64,000 nucleotides of DNA from Enterococcus_D sp050529585 (GTDB taxonomy: Bacteria; Bacillota; Bacilli; Lactobacillales; Enterococcaceae): assembly GCF_050529585.1 (NCBI RefSeq), contig NZ_CP172882.1:1612001-1676000 (forward strand), given 5' to 3'. Numbering within the stretch: position 1 is the stretch's first letter; each line of letters begins with the position of its first letter. Of this stretch, positions 34,708 to 44,291 are shown piece by piece. The position numbers and the translations under genes are program-made. The notes beneath the pieces were generated by a model. It made no database searches. It was given only the letters and a program-made list of their open reading frames with translations, and had not been told where the DNA came from.

Positions 34708-35241
34708 TTACTTTTTGTTTCCGTTTTCCTCACGACTAAACACAAAATTTAAATCTGGACACTTTTGAAATTGGCGGTCATAATACTGCACTTGCCAAGC
34801 TTCTGGCGTGCTATCAATGATAGCAAAACTTTTGATTTGGATTGGTCCTCTTGGCTGTGAAATACTGCCAGGGTTCAAGAACAGTCGTCCACCGACTTTT
34901 TCGCAAGCAATTTGATGGGTATGCCCAAATAAAACGATTGACGCCGCAGCTTGTTGTGCTTGTAAACCTACCTTAGTGATACCAAAACGAACATCAGCTA
35001 AGTGACCATGGGTCATATATATCCGATCGACAGATGTTTCAATGGTGCGATGATCTGGATATTGTGCACCATAATCGCAATTTCCAGCTACAACTTGGAA
35101 TGTATCCCATAACGGATCAGAATCCGGCAACTCTGAATCTCCGCAATGAAGAAACAGGTCGACTTGATCTTTGAAGTGTGCCAAGAGATCAACCAAAATT
35201 TGACGATCCCCATGATTGTCGCTTACAACCAAATATTTCAT
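34708..35241 (-). CDS. YfcE/MJ0936-type metallophosphodiesterase
   Basis: A 177-residue calcineurin-like phosphoesterase with a two-metal site: SDNHGD (about 7-12), HCGDSE (about 34-39), AGNCD (about 52-56), THGH (about 76-79) and GHTHQ (about 107-111). The physiological substrate is unknown. It lies 4 bases after the fused rph/rdgB gene, in the operon racE-rph/rdgB-yfcE, a common Lactobacillales arrangement. Confidence 0.9.
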   Translation of the reverse strand: MKYLVVSDNHGDRQILVDLLAHFKDQVDLFLHCGDSELPDSDPLWDTFQVVAGNCDYGAQYPDHRTIETSVDRIYMTHGHLADVRFGITKVGLQAQQAAASIVLFGHTHQIACEKVGGRLFLNPGSISQPRGPIQIKSFAIIDSTPEAWQVQYYDRQFQKCPDLNFVFSREENGNKK

Positions 35242-35245
35242 TTGT

Positions 35246-36592
35246 TCATTCTCCTTCCAACCATGATTGCCATTCTTTTTGTAAAGCTTGGATCGCCATC
35301 CCCCGATGACTCATGCTATTTTTTTCGTCTTGGCTTATTTCAGCGGCTGTTTTTTCAAAACCGTCTGGAATAAATAACGGATCATACCCAAAGCCATTCT
35401 CTCCTCGCGGAATACGTCCGATTTTTCCGGGCCAATCTGCTGAGACGACTAAACTTTCTTTATCGGGTGCGGCAAAGACCAATGTACAATGAAACTGGGC
35501 CGTTCGTTGTGCATCCGCAATATCGGTCAATTCATATAAAAGCTTGGCATTATTCGCCGCATCACTTTTTTGCTCGCCGGCATAACGCGCTGAATAGACA
35601 CCTGGTCGACCGCCTAACGCGTCCACTTTCAGACCGGAATCGTCTGCTAAAACTGGGCGATTCAATAATTTGGCAATCGTTTCGGCTTTCAAACGGGCAT
35701 TTTCTTCAAATGTCCTGCCCGTTTCTTCGACATCTGGCAGTTGGGGATAGTCGCTCAAGGTTTTCACTTCATAACCTGCTGACCCGAAAACGGCCTTGAA
35801 TTCTTTGGCTTTCCCCGGATTGCCAGTAGCGATGACGATTGTTTTTTCTGGAATATCATAGAGGGGCTTTTCAGAGATGGATAATGCTTCTTTTTGATAC
35901 GCAATCAGTTCTTCGATTGCTGTTTTTCCATATATCAGCATTTCATTCAGCTGTTGACCATCAAAAGTCGCTTCTTCTCCTGTGCCTTGCAATTCAACAA
36001 AACGCCCAGATTCTGTCATCACCAAATTCATATCAACAGCAGCAGATGAATCTTCTTTATAATCCAAATCAGTGACGCAAGTACCATCTGGCAAAATACC
36101 AACGCTGATAGCGGCTAAATGTTCTTTGATGGGATCAGCCGCCAATTTTTTTTCTTGCAGCAATTTGTCGACAGCAAGTCGTAAAGCAACGAAAGCCCCT
36201 GTGATACTAGCGGTTCTGGTTCCGCCATCGGCTTGAACGACATCACAATCGACAACGATACTATGTTCACCTAATTTCTCTAAATCAACAACTGCTCTTA
36301 AAGAGCGGGCAATCAGGCGTTGTATTTCCATGGTCCGCCCACTTAACTTGCCTTTGGCGCTTTCGCGGCGATTGCGGGTATTAGTGGCCCGTGGCAACAT
36401 GCTGTACTCAGCAGTTACCCACCCTTTACCAGTATCTCGTAAAAAAGGAGGAACGCGGTCTTCCACTGTCGCGGAGCAAATCACTGTGGTATCGCCAAAT
36501 GATATGACCACCGAACCTTCCGGATGCTTATAAACATTTGTTTGAATCTTAACTGGGCGAATCATCGTTTGACTTCTGCCATCATGGCGCAT
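35246..36592 (-). CDS. bifunctional RNase PH / RdgB (XTP/dITP pyrophosphatase) fusion
   Basis: A 448-residue fusion. Residues about 1-240 are RNase PH (start RHDGRSQ, then RRESAKGKLSGRT and VDCDVVQADGGTRTASITGAF), which trims tRNA 3' ends using phosphate. Residues about 250-446 are RdgB/Ham1 (IATGNPGKAKEF, VLADDSGLKVDALGG, SARYAG, GYDPLF), which destroys deaminated purine nucleotides. Both halves look intact. Fusion of these two is known in enterococci and some lactobacilli. The start is ATG 36592, with GGAGG 7 bases upstream, directly after the racE stop. Confidence 0.93.
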   Translation of the reverse strand: MRHDGRSQTMIRPVKIQTNVYKHPEGSVVISFGDTTVICSATVEDRVPPFLRDTGKGWVTAEYSMLPRATNTRNRRESAKGKLSGRTMEIQRLIARSLRAVVDLEKLGEHSIVVDCDVVQADGGTRTASITGAFVALRLAVDKLLQEKKLAADPIKEHLAAISVGILPDGTCVTDLDYKEDSSAAVDMNLVMTESGRFVELQGTGEEATFDGQQLNEMLIYGKTAIEELIAYQKEALSISEKPLYDIPEKTIVIATGNPGKAKEFKAVFGSAGYEVKTLSDYPQLPDVEETGRTFEENARLKAETIAKLLNRPVLADDSGLKVDALGGRPGVYSARYAGEQKSDAANNAKLLYELTDIADAQRTAQFHCTLVFAAPDKESLVVSADWPGKIGRIPRGENGFGYDPLFIPDGFEKTAAEISQDEKNSMSHRGMAIQALQKEWQSWLEGE

Positions 36593-37408
36593 TTATTTTC
36601 CTCCTAGATCGATGTGGATCGATGAAATTTTCGTTAAATCTAACCAGTCGTTCGCAATTTCATCGAAAATTTTAGGCGAACCCGTGGTATAGAATGCATG
36701 TGTTGGGGTTGATTTTGGATCTGATTGTTGGGCTATATCAAAGTAATCAAGCAAGGTACTGACCTCTCCGACTGTTTCTGCGCCAGAATCGATCAAGCGA
36801 ATGGTGCTGCCTAATTCATTTTGGATCATTTGCTTCAGCAGCGGATAATGCGTACAGCCCAATATCACTGTATCTAATTTTTTATTTTTTAATGGACGCA
36901 ATGTTTCTGCGACGATTTTTTTGGCAACTGAACTATGGTATTGATTGCTTTCAACGATCGGCACGAATTTTGGGCAGGCCAAACTGATCACTGTCGTTTT
37001 CGGTGCTTTGGCTTTTAGTGCCCGCTCATATGAATGGCTCCGAATCGTACCAGCAGTGCCTATCACCCCTATTCGATGATTATTGGTTGCTTTGACAGCT
37101 GCTCGGCTACCAGGTAAAATCACCCCGATCACTGGGATCGATAACGCTGCTTTGATTTCTTCAAGCGCCACTGCTGTTGCGGTGTTGCAGGCGATCACAA
37201 GCATTTTGATCCCTTTTTCAAGTAAAAATCTGGTCATTTGCCAAGTATACTCAATCACTTGTTCAGCAGGGCGTGGCCCGTATGGACAGCGGGCAGTATC
37301 TCCTAAATAAAGGATGGATTCATTGGGCAATTGTTTGATAGCTTCTTTCACTACGGTCAAACCGCCGACCCCCGAATCAATAAAGCCAATTGGTTGTGTA
37401 TGTTTCAT
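36593..37408 (-). CDS. racE: glutamate racemase
   Basis: A 271-residue enzyme making D-glutamate for peptidoglycan. It has IGFIDSGVGGLTV (about 4-16), the first catalytic Cys in ACNTAT (about 75) and the second in LGCTHYPLL (about 186). The start is ATG 37408, with AAAGGA 8 bases upstream. It is first in the operon with rph/rdgB and the phosphodiesterase. Confidence 0.94.
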   Translation of the reverse strand: MKHTQPIGFIDSGVGGLTVVKEAIKQLPNESILYLGDTARCPYGPRPAEQVIEYTWQMTRFLLEKGIKMLVIACNTATAVALEEIKAALSIPVIGVILPGSRAAVKATNNHRIGVIGTAGTIRSHSYERALKAKAPKTTVISLACPKFVPIVESNQYHSSVAKKIVAETLRPLKNKKLDTVILGCTHYPLLKQMIQNELGSTIRLIDSGAETVGEVSTLLDYFDIAQQSDPKSTPTHAFYTTGSPKIFDEIANDWLDLTKISSIHIDLGGK

Positions 37409-37530
37409 TGATGTCATCCTTTGCATAAAAGAAAGTCTGAGGTACCATAAAATACCTACCTCTCATTCTGGACTTTTTTGCAAGATTTTTCAAGTATTCC
37501 TTTTGATTCACCCCAAAAATACGCAGAACA

Positions 37531-37575
37531 AAAAAATTCAACTCAATCCAGGACAAGGATCAAGTTGAATTTTTG
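37531..37575 (-). terminator. terminator of the amino-acid ABC operon
   Basis: On the minus strand AATTCAACTTGATCC pairs with GGATTGAGTTGAATT, with a 7-base loop and six T. Confidence 0.9.
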
Positions 37576-37588
37576 CATTTAGTGATGG

Positions 37589-38245
37589 TCAATAATTATA
37601 TTGCCTTTTTTCTAAGAAACGAGAAAGCAATGAAAGTGCATAACAAACCAAGAAATACAAGACTGTCATCGCAAAGAACATCGGCAAAACATAATTGGTG
37701 TTTTGTCCATAGATGATACGCGCATGGTGGGTCAATTCAGGCAATGAAATAATCACTGCCAATGACGTATCCTTGATCAATGAAATCAGCTGGCTGACAA
37801 TCGCTGGCAGCATAGCTTTGAACGCTTGCGGAACCACGATACTGCGCAAAACTTCCGTGTAAGTCAACCCTGTCGAAAGGCCGGCTTCCATTTGCCCTTT
37901 TGGCACTGAATTCAAACCAGCACGAAAAATTTCTGACAACATGGCTGATTCAAAGATCGTTAAAGCGACGACCGCCGACCAAAAAATATTAAACCGAATG
38001 CCAATTTGCGGCAATGCAAAATAGGTAAAGAAAATAATCAAAAGCAACGGCAAATTACGGATCACGTCGATCACGACGCCTAAGATCTTGGAAAGAAAAG
38101 GAATCTGGCTAAAGCGAATAATTCCTGCGATACCACCAATAAGAAAGCTGAAAAGAATCGAAAGAATCGATACTTCAACTGTGACCCGTAAGCCATCAAT
38201 CAAGAAACGAATATTAATGATTGAAAAAGCTTCAAAAAATGTCAT
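37589..38245 (-). CDS. polar amino-acid ABC transporter permease, second subunit
   Basis: A 218-residue HisM/GlnP-type permease with five to six helices. The EAA loop lies in SVPKGQMEAGLSTGLTYTEVLRSIVVPQAFKAMLP (about 108-142, in parts), the docking site for the ATPase. It is last in the four-gene importer operon, 17 bases after the first permease. Likely imports glutamate, glutamine or a related polar amino acid. Confidence 0.9.
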   Translation of the reverse strand: MTFFEAFSIINIRFLIDGLRVTVEVSILSILFSFLIGGIAGIIRFSQIPFLSKILGVVIDVIRNLPLLLIIFFTYFALPQIGIRFNIFWSAVVALTIFESAMLSEIFRAGLNSVPKGQMEAGLSTGLTYTEVLRSIVVPQAFKAMLPAIVSQLISLIKDTSLAVIISLPELTHHARIIYGQNTNYVLPMFFAMTVLYFLVCYALSLLSRFLEKRQYNY

Positions 38246-38262
38246 ACATCAAGCACTCCTTT

Positions 38263-38910
38263 CTATGAGCGGATCGCCCAACGGCGTTCAAGATAAACCA
38301 TCAAATAGGACAATGGTAGTGTGATGATCAAATAAAACAAGCCAACGATGATATACGTATCGAAGGTATTGAATGTTTCGCTGGCAATCAAGTCTCCTTG
38401 ATACATAATATCTAGACCAGCAACCATTGCTAAAATCGAAGAGTTTTTGACCAAATTGATAAATTGATTGCCCAATGGCGGCACCACGATTTTGAAAGCT
38501 TGCGGCAAAATGATATAGCGCATTGCCTGACTATAAGTAAAACCAGAAGACAATGCCGCCTCCATTTGGCCTTTGGGCACAGTTTGGATCCCTGAGCGAA
38601 TCGTTTCCGCAATAAACGCGGATGTATAGATCGTCAATCCAATCGTACCCGCTTGAAACCCATCAAATGTCATCCAATACATTGGTACAACGACATAAAA
38701 AAACATCACGATAATCAATAAAGGGATATTCCTAAAAAACTCTACATACGCTTTGGCTAATCCTTTGATCAATCGATTGTCCGATAATTGAAAAATCGCC
38801 ATTAAAGTACCAATCACCAAACTAAAAAACAAGGCAATCAAGCTTGCCATAACTGTATATTTGAAACCGTCAATAAACTGAGGGGTATAGGTTTGAAACA
38901 GTTCTAACAT
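38263..38910 (-). CDS. polar amino-acid ABC transporter permease, first subunit
   Basis: A 215-residue permease of the same family as its neighbour (TVPKGQMEAALSSGFTYSQAM loop, in parts). The two presumably form a heterodimer. The gene order ATPase, binding protein, permease, permease is that of the Gln/Glu/Asp importers. Confidence 0.9.
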   Translation of the reverse strand: MLELFQTYTPQFIDGFKYTVMASLIALFFSLVIGTLMAIFQLSDNRLIKGLAKAYVEFFRNIPLLIIVMFFYVVVPMYWMTFDGFQAGTIGLTIYTSAFIAETIRSGIQTVPKGQMEAALSSGFTYSQAMRYIILPQAFKIVVPPLGNQFINLVKNSSILAMVAGLDIMYQGDLIASETFNTFDTYIIVGLFYLIITLPLSYLMVYLERRWAIRS

Positions 38911-38921
38911 GCATTTCCCTC

Positions 38922-39731
38922 CTATTCTACTTTTCCTGAAGCATCATCAGGAAACCACTTATTATAAATATCATCATAGGTGCCATCTGCATGCATTTCT
39001 TGCAGCGCTTCATTGACAGCATTCCGGAAATTATCTTGGCCTTTATTGATGGCGATCCCATACGGTTCTTCTGTAAAAGTACCACCCACCAAATGATATT
39101 TCGGATTTTCACTAGCCATTCCTAACAAGATCGCATTGTCTGTCGTCATGGCATCTCCTTGACCCGATTGCAAAGCCGTAAAAGCTTCCGCATAATTTTC
39201 CAATTCCAATATTTGCGCATCTGGTGCAGCTTCGCGAATATTGACAGCAGAAGTCGATCCTTTGACCACAAGGACAGTTGAATCGGCAGTTAGGTCTTCT
39301 ACACCTTGGATGGGACTGTCTTTGGCAACTAACAAAGATTGCCCAGCATCAAAATAGACGTCAGAAAAATCAACTTGTTTTTTGCGTTCTTCTGTGATCG
39401 TCATCGTTGCAATGATTGCATCGATATTGCCATTTTTCAGTAACGGGATGCGTGTTTTCGATGTCACTTCAACAAAAATGGCGTTGCCATCTCGACCAAG
39501 GATTTTTTCAGTGATGGCACGGGCGATGTCGATATCAAAGCCTCGTACTTCTCCTGTGGCGATATCCATCAACCCAAATAAGCGGGTATCATTTTTTACA
39601 CCCCAGACAATTTGATTGGTTTCTTTACTACTACTTAAAATATCTTTGTCGGCAGCACTTTGCCCGGCACATGCAGAAAGTGTGATTAGACTTAAGGCAA
39701 GCACGAGCAAAGAAATGACTTTCTTTCTCAT
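38922..39731 (-). CDS. amino-acid ABC transporter substrate-binding lipoprotein
   Basis: 269 residues. The lipobox LSACAG places the lipidated Cys at about 21, anchoring the protein to the outer membrane face. The mature part is a family 3 solute-binding fold: GFDIDIARAI, GNIDAIIATMTITEERKKQVDFSDVYF (in parts) and the YDDIYNKWFPDD end. It resembles GluB/GlnH-type binding proteins; the ligand is not provable by eye. Confidence 0.9.
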   Translation of the reverse strand: MRKKVISLLVLALSLITLSACAGQSAADKDILSSSKETNQIVWGVKNDTRLFGLMDIATGEVRGFDIDIARAITEKILGRDGNAIFVEVTSKTRIPLLKNGNIDAIIATMTITEERKKQVDFSDVYFDAGQSLLVAKDSPIQGVEDLTADSTVLVVKGSTSAVNIREAAPDAQILELENYAEAFTALQSGQGDAMTTDNAILLGMASENPKYHLVGGTFTEEPYGIAINKGQDNFRNAVNEALQEMHADGTYDDIYNKWFPDDASGKVE

Positions 39732-39748
39732 TCTAGTTCCTCCTCGTC

Positions 39749-40486
39749 TTAATGGTTGGTTACTTTACTTAGGAATTGCTGCGCCCGAACATCACGAGGT
39801 GCATCAAAGAAACCATCGACATCCCGACGATCCTCTAATACTTGACCTTCAGCCATAAAGACGATTCTGTCAGCCACTTCTCGAGCAAAACTCATTTCAT
39901 GGGTCACCACGATCATCGACATGCCTTCACTGGCAATTTTCTTCATCACATCTAGTACATCACCGATCATTTCGGGATCGAGTGCAGAAGTCGGCTCGTC
40001 AAAAAGCAGCATTTCTGGTGTCATCGCCAAACCACGGGCGATCGCCACCCTTTGCTGCTGTCCGCCAGAAAGCATGGATGGATAAGAATCCTTTTTGTCT
40101 AGCATACCTACCCGATCTAACAATTTTTCTGCAAGATTGATGGCTTCTTGCTCATTCTTTTTTAATACTTTGATCGGTGCCAACGTTATATTTTCTAACA
40201 CGGTTTTATTTGGATAAAGGTTGAAATGTTGGAAAACCATACCGATGTTTTTTCTAACTTCAGTCAACTTCACATCTTTATCAAATAAGTTCTTGTCGTT
40301 GACCAATAATTGCCCACCAGAAATCGTTTCTAGTCCGTTAATGGTACGAAGCATTGTACTCTTCCCAGATCCTGATGGACCAATCACTACAACGACCTCA
40401 CCTTTTTCAAATTCAAGATTGATGTTCTTTAATGCATGGAATTTGCCATAATACTTCTCCACATTTTTAAATTCGATCATTGCCAT
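39749..40486 (-). CDS. polar amino-acid ABC transporter ATPase
   Basis: A 245-residue GlnQ-type ATPase: Walker A GPSGSGKST (about 34-42), Q-loop VFQHFN, signature LSGGQQQRVAIARGLA (about 137-152), Walker B LLFDEPTSALDPE (about 158-170), and the switch His in VTHEM. It is first gene of the operon. The start is ATG 40486, with AGGAG upstream. Confidence 0.93.
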   Translation of the reverse strand: MAMIEFKNVEKYYGKFHALKNINLEFEKGEVVVVIGPSGSGKSTMLRTINGLETISGGQLLVNDKNLFDKDVKLTEVRKNIGMVFQHFNLYPNKTVLENITLAPIKVLKKNEQEAINLAEKLLDRVGMLDKKDSYPSMLSGGQQQRVAIARGLAMTPEMLLFDEPTSALDPEMIGDVLDVMKKIASEGMSMIVVTHEMSFAREVADRIVFMAEGQVLEDRRDVDGFFDAPRDVRAQQFLSKVTNH

Positions 40487-40545
40487 TGCTTCACACTCCT
40501 AAATTAATTTAAAATTACATGAGTAATTGGTAAGATTTGATTCAT

Positions 40546-40575
40546 ATTATAGCCTAAACATTTTTGTTTTGTAAA
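40546..40575 (-). promoter_or_regulatory. promoter of the amino-acid ABC operon
   Basis: TTTACA (40575-40570), 18-base spacer, TATAAT (40551-40546). The rest of 40487-40755 contains no gene I can support. Confidence 0.65.
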
Positions 40576-40755
40576 GGCGCTTTTCATTTATCCTTCCTTT
40601 ACTATTGAAACCACAAGAGTTATTTTACTGATATGTCAGGTTTTTGTCCATGGAAATTTTTATGAAAAATTTTTTTAGCGTAGCGGGAACGAGTTGTTTC
40701 TTTTGCCAAAAAAAGGTAAGATAAACGATATAAGAATGGTAAAGGTGGATGAAAT

Positions 40756-41763
40756 GTGAATACAATTTTAACAGGTGATCGCCCGACCGGAAAACTACAT
40801 CTCGGTCATTATGTGGGCTCTTTAAAAAAACGGGTCGAAATGCAAGCTGATCCAGATAATCAACTCTTTGTTATGGTTGCTGACATGCAAGCTTTAACGG
40901 ACAATGCCAAAACACCAGAAAAAGTTTCTGCAAATATTTTAGAGGTTGCTTTAGATTATCTAGCAGTAGGTATCGACCCTGCAAAAACGACTTTGTTTAT
41001 CCAATCTCAAATTCCGCAACTTTCTGAATTGACCATGTATTATCTCAATTTGGTCAGCGTGGCTCGCGTACGACGCAATCCAACGGTCAAAGCCGAAATC
41101 GAACAAAAGAAATTTGGCGAAGGCGTACCAACGGGCTTCTTTATTTATCCGGTTTCTCAAGCAGCTGATATCACAGCTTTTAAAGCCAATCTAGTCCCCG
41201 TAGGCGAAGACCAAAAACCCATGCTGGAACAAGCACAAGAAATCGTCCACAGCTTTAATACAACCTATCAGGACGTCTTAGTAGAACCTAAGGCTGTCTT
41301 ACCGCCAAAAGGTATGGGCCGTCTTGCGGGTATCGATGGCAATGGCAAAATGAGCAAATCTTTGAACAATGGCATTTATTTATCTGATCCTGCGGATGTC
41401 GTGCAAAAGAAAGTGATGAGTATGTACACAGATCCAAATCATATTCATGTCAATGATCCAGGACAAGTTGAAGGCAATATGGTCTTCACTTATCTTGATG
41501 TCTTTGGTACAGAAAAAGAGAAAATTGCTGATTTGAAAGATCAATATCGTCAAGGCGGTTTAGGCGATGTCAAAATCAAACGCTATTTGATCGATGTACT
41601 TGAAGCTGAATTTGCACCGATTCGTGCCCGTCGCGAAGATTTCGCGAAAGACCCTGCGGAAGTCATGCATTTATTGAAACTTGGCAGCCAACAAGCGGAA
41701 AAAGTCGCAGCGCAAACACTCTCCGAAGTGAAAAAAGCAATGGGCATCAGCTATTTTTCTTAA
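40756..41763 (+). CDS. trpS: tryptophanyl-tRNA synthetase
   Basis: A 335-residue class I synthetase charging tRNA-Trp. It has GDRPTGKLHLGHYVGSL (HIGH-type motif, about 7-23, in parts), the Trp-binding region and KMSKS (about 198-202). The start is GTG 40756, with AAAGGTGG 7 bases upstream. No T-box was seen ahead of it, unlike alaS and pheS here. Confidence 0.95.
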   Translation: MNTILTGDRPTGKLHLGHYVGSLKKRVEMQADPDNQLFVMVADMQALTDNAKTPEKVSANILEVALDYLAVGIDPAKTTLFIQSQIPQLSELTMYYLNLVSVARVRRNPTVKAEIEQKKFGEGVPTGFFIYPVSQAADITAFKANLVPVGEDQKPMLEQAQEIVHSFNTTYQDVLVEPKAVLPPKGMGRLAGIDGNGKMSKSLNNGIYLSDPADVVQKKVMSMYTDPNHIHVNDPGQVEGNMVFTYLDVFGTEKEKIADLKDQYRQGGLGDVKIKRYLIDVLEAEFAPIRARREDFAKDPAEVMHLLKLGSQQAEKVAAQTLSEVKKAMGISYFS

Positions 41764-41810
41764 TCAGCGAAAAACCAAAGAAGCAATTGAATAATCACCC
41801 AATAGAAACC

Positions 41811-41850
41811 AAAAAAAACACACAACGGACATGCCGTTGTGTGTTTTTTT
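41811..41850. terminator. bidirectional terminator between trpS and pheT
   Basis: Arms AAAAACACACAACGG and CCGTTGTGTGTTTTT with a short loop and a T7 run. Confidence 0.92.
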
Positions 41851-41870
41851 GTTTCTATGCATTTTTTTGA

Positions 41871-44288
41871 CTATCGAACTTCTGCGTGCAGTTTGTCTTC
41901 AAGGTTTTTGGTGATTTTTGCCATTGCATGATTGATTTCTTCATCCGTCAATGTCGCTTCTGGATTAGCAAATGTCAAACTGTAAGCCAGTGACTTTTTG
42001 CCTGATTCAATATTCTTGCCTTGATAGACATCAAATAGACGAACATCTTGTAAGAAACGTCCCGCTGATTCACGAATCACAGCCACAACAGACTGGTTCG
42101 CCGCTTCTTCACTCAATAATAGGGCAATATCACGGTTGACCGCAGGATATTTCGAAACTGCTTGGTAAACCATTTGCGCTGATTTATTTTGCAGCAGTTG
42201 ATCTAAATCTAATTCAGCTGCATAAGTTTCAGTCACATCATAAGCCTTTGCTACTGTTGGATGAACTTGTCCCACAAAGCCAATCACGTTTCCATCTAAT
42301 TGAACAAACGCTGTCCGTCCTGGGTGCATTTCTTTCAACGTATCTGTTTGCACATAAGTGATTCGATCCGTTAAACCTAACTGATCAAACATGTTTTCTA
42401 GAATGCCTTTGACATAATAGAAATCAACTTTTTGGGCTTGTGATTGCCAATCTTTATTATGGATATTGCCAGTGACTGCGATACTTACATGATTGACTTC
42501 TGTTGGCAATTCTTTTTTTGTATCGCCAACTTGTTTAAAGACCCGACCTATTTCATATAAAGCAACATTGGCGTTTTTCCGAGCTAAGTTATAGGCCAAA
42601 TCATCCAGCAATCCGGCGATCAAATTTAAACGCAAGACTGCCCGTTCTTCCGTCATGGGCCAATCTAAACGCGTCACATGACTAGTAGAAAAAGTAAATT
42701 GTTGGGCTTTGTCTTCAGTTGTCAATGCATAGCTGATTGCCTCACTCACACCGCTTCCTTCAAGAATGGTACGAATGTTACGGGTCATCAATTGTTCTTG
42801 CGTCAAAGATCCAGCGACCGTTTCGCCGGAAGGCAATGTTGAAGGCAATCGATCGTAGCCATAAATACGCGCCACTTCTTCAATGATGTCAGCTTCAATA
42901 CTGATGTCCCAGCGTCGAGGCGGTACTGAAACATCATAAATATCGCCTTTCAACATTGTGTCAAAACCCAATGCCGCAAAAATTTCTTCGACTTCTGATT
43001 GATCGATCGTTGTGCCTAAATAACGATTGATGCGATCTAGCGTGATTGAGACCGTCACTGGCGCCACTTCCACTGCAGATCCTTCGACAGCACCTTTTAA
43101 TACTTGACCACCAGCTAATTCAGCAATCATGGCAGCTGCAGCGTCACAAGCAGCCGCAACGGTTGCTCGGTTGATCCCTTTTTCAAAGCGGGCTGAAGAT
43201 TCGCTGCGCAAATTGAATTTCTTTGAAGTCAAGCGAATCGCCAAGGGATCAAATAAAGCTGCTTCTAATGCCACTGTTGTGGTTGTTTCAGTGATTTCAG
43301 AATCCAACCCTCCCATGACACCGGCTAAAGCAACAGGAACTTGGCCATTCGTGATCACAATATCATCACTGGAAACTGTCCGAGATTCACCATCCAGCGT
43401 CACTAGCGTTTCAGCTTCATTCCCTCGGCGCACCAAAATTTCTTGGCTATTTAATTTTTGATAATCAAAGGCGTGCAACGGTTGACCAAATAATAAAAGA
43501 ATATAATTGGTCACATCCACAACGTTATTGATTGGGCGAATACCTTCGTTCATCAATCGATTTTGCAGCCATTGAGGACTTGGCGCGATCGTCACGTCTT
43601 CAATGATCCGAATTTGATACGCGGGCGCATCTGATTGATCAGCAACAGCTACATTGATTTTTGAGGCTGCTGTTGTCTCCACCTCTTGTAATTCAACCAT
43701 CGGGAAGTCTGGTGTTTGACGATAGATCGCCCCAACTTCATAGGCGACACCACGCATACTCAATGCATCCGCACGATTTGGTGTAATAGACAATTCGATC
43801 AAATGATCATCCATGTCTAAATAAGGAAATACAGGTTCTCCCACCGTGGCATCAGCGGGCATGTAATAAATGCCTTCTGCATACTCCTTGGGAATCACGC
43901 TATCTGCATAGCCCAATTCTTGTAAAGAACAAATCATGCCATTGGAAACTTGACCACGCATTTTTCCTTTTTTGATTTTGATATTGTCGGTGATTCGAGC
44001 ACCTGGTAATGCAACGATTACTTTGATGCCGCTCTTGACATTTGGCGCACCGCAAACGATTTGTGTGATTTCTTCTCCAATATTTACTTGGCAGATCGAC
44101 AAGTGATCGGAGTCTGGATGTGGTTCACAGGCCACCACTTCTCCCACAACGATTTTCTTTAATCCTTCTTCTGGCACGTTGATTCCTTCAACTTCGATCC
44201 CTGTCACTGACATTTTGTCTGCCAATTCCTTTGGCGTGACAGCTGACAGGTCAAGGTATTCATTTAACCATTTATAAGATACTAACAT
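41871..44288 (-). CDS. pheT: phenylalanyl-tRNA synthetase beta subunit
   Basis: 805 residues, normal length. Order: tRNA-binding EMAP-like domain (about 40-150, with VGEVVACEPHPDSDHL), B3/B4 editing domain (about 210-390), B5 domain, the catalytic-like core and the C-terminal ferredoxin-fold anticodon-binding domain (about 710-805). It forms an alpha2-beta2 enzyme with PheS; the two genes are 3 bases apart. Confidence 0.95.
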   Translation of the reverse strand: MLVSYKWLNEYLDLSAVTPKELADKMSVTGIEVEGINVPEEGLKKIVVGEVVACEPHPDSDHLSICQVNIGEEITQIVCGAPNVKSGIKVIVALPGARITDNIKIKKGKMRGQVSNGMICSLQELGYADSVIPKEYAEGIYYMPADATVGEPVFPYLDMDDHLIELSITPNRADALSMRGVAYEVGAIYRQTPDFPMVELQEVETTAASKINVAVADQSDAPAYQIRIIEDVTIAPSPQWLQNRLMNEGIRPINNVVDVTNYILLLFGQPLHAFDYQKLNSQEILVRRGNEAETLVTLDGESRTVSSDDIVITNGQVPVALAGVMGGLDSEITETTTTVALEAALFDPLAIRLTSKKFNLRSESSARFEKGINRATVAAACDAAAAMIAELAGGQVLKGAVEGSAVEVAPVTVSITLDRINRYLGTTIDQSEVEEIFAALGFDTMLKGDIYDVSVPPRRWDISIEADIIEEVARIYGYDRLPSTLPSGETVAGSLTQEQLMTRNIRTILEGSGVSEAISYALTTEDKAQQFTFSTSHVTRLDWPMTEERAVLRLNLIAGLLDDLAYNLARKNANVALYEIGRVFKQVGDTKKELPTEVNHVSIAVTGNIHNKDWQSQAQKVDFYYVKGILENMFDQLGLTDRITYVQTDTLKEMHPGRTAFVQLDGNVIGFVGQVHPTVAKAYDVTETYAAELDLDQLLQNKSAQMVYQAVSKYPAVNRDIALLLSEEAANQSVVAVIRESAGRFLQDVRLFDVYQGKNIESGKKSLAYSLTFANPEATLTDEEINHAMAKITKNLEDKLHAEVR

Positions 44289-44291
44289 TTT

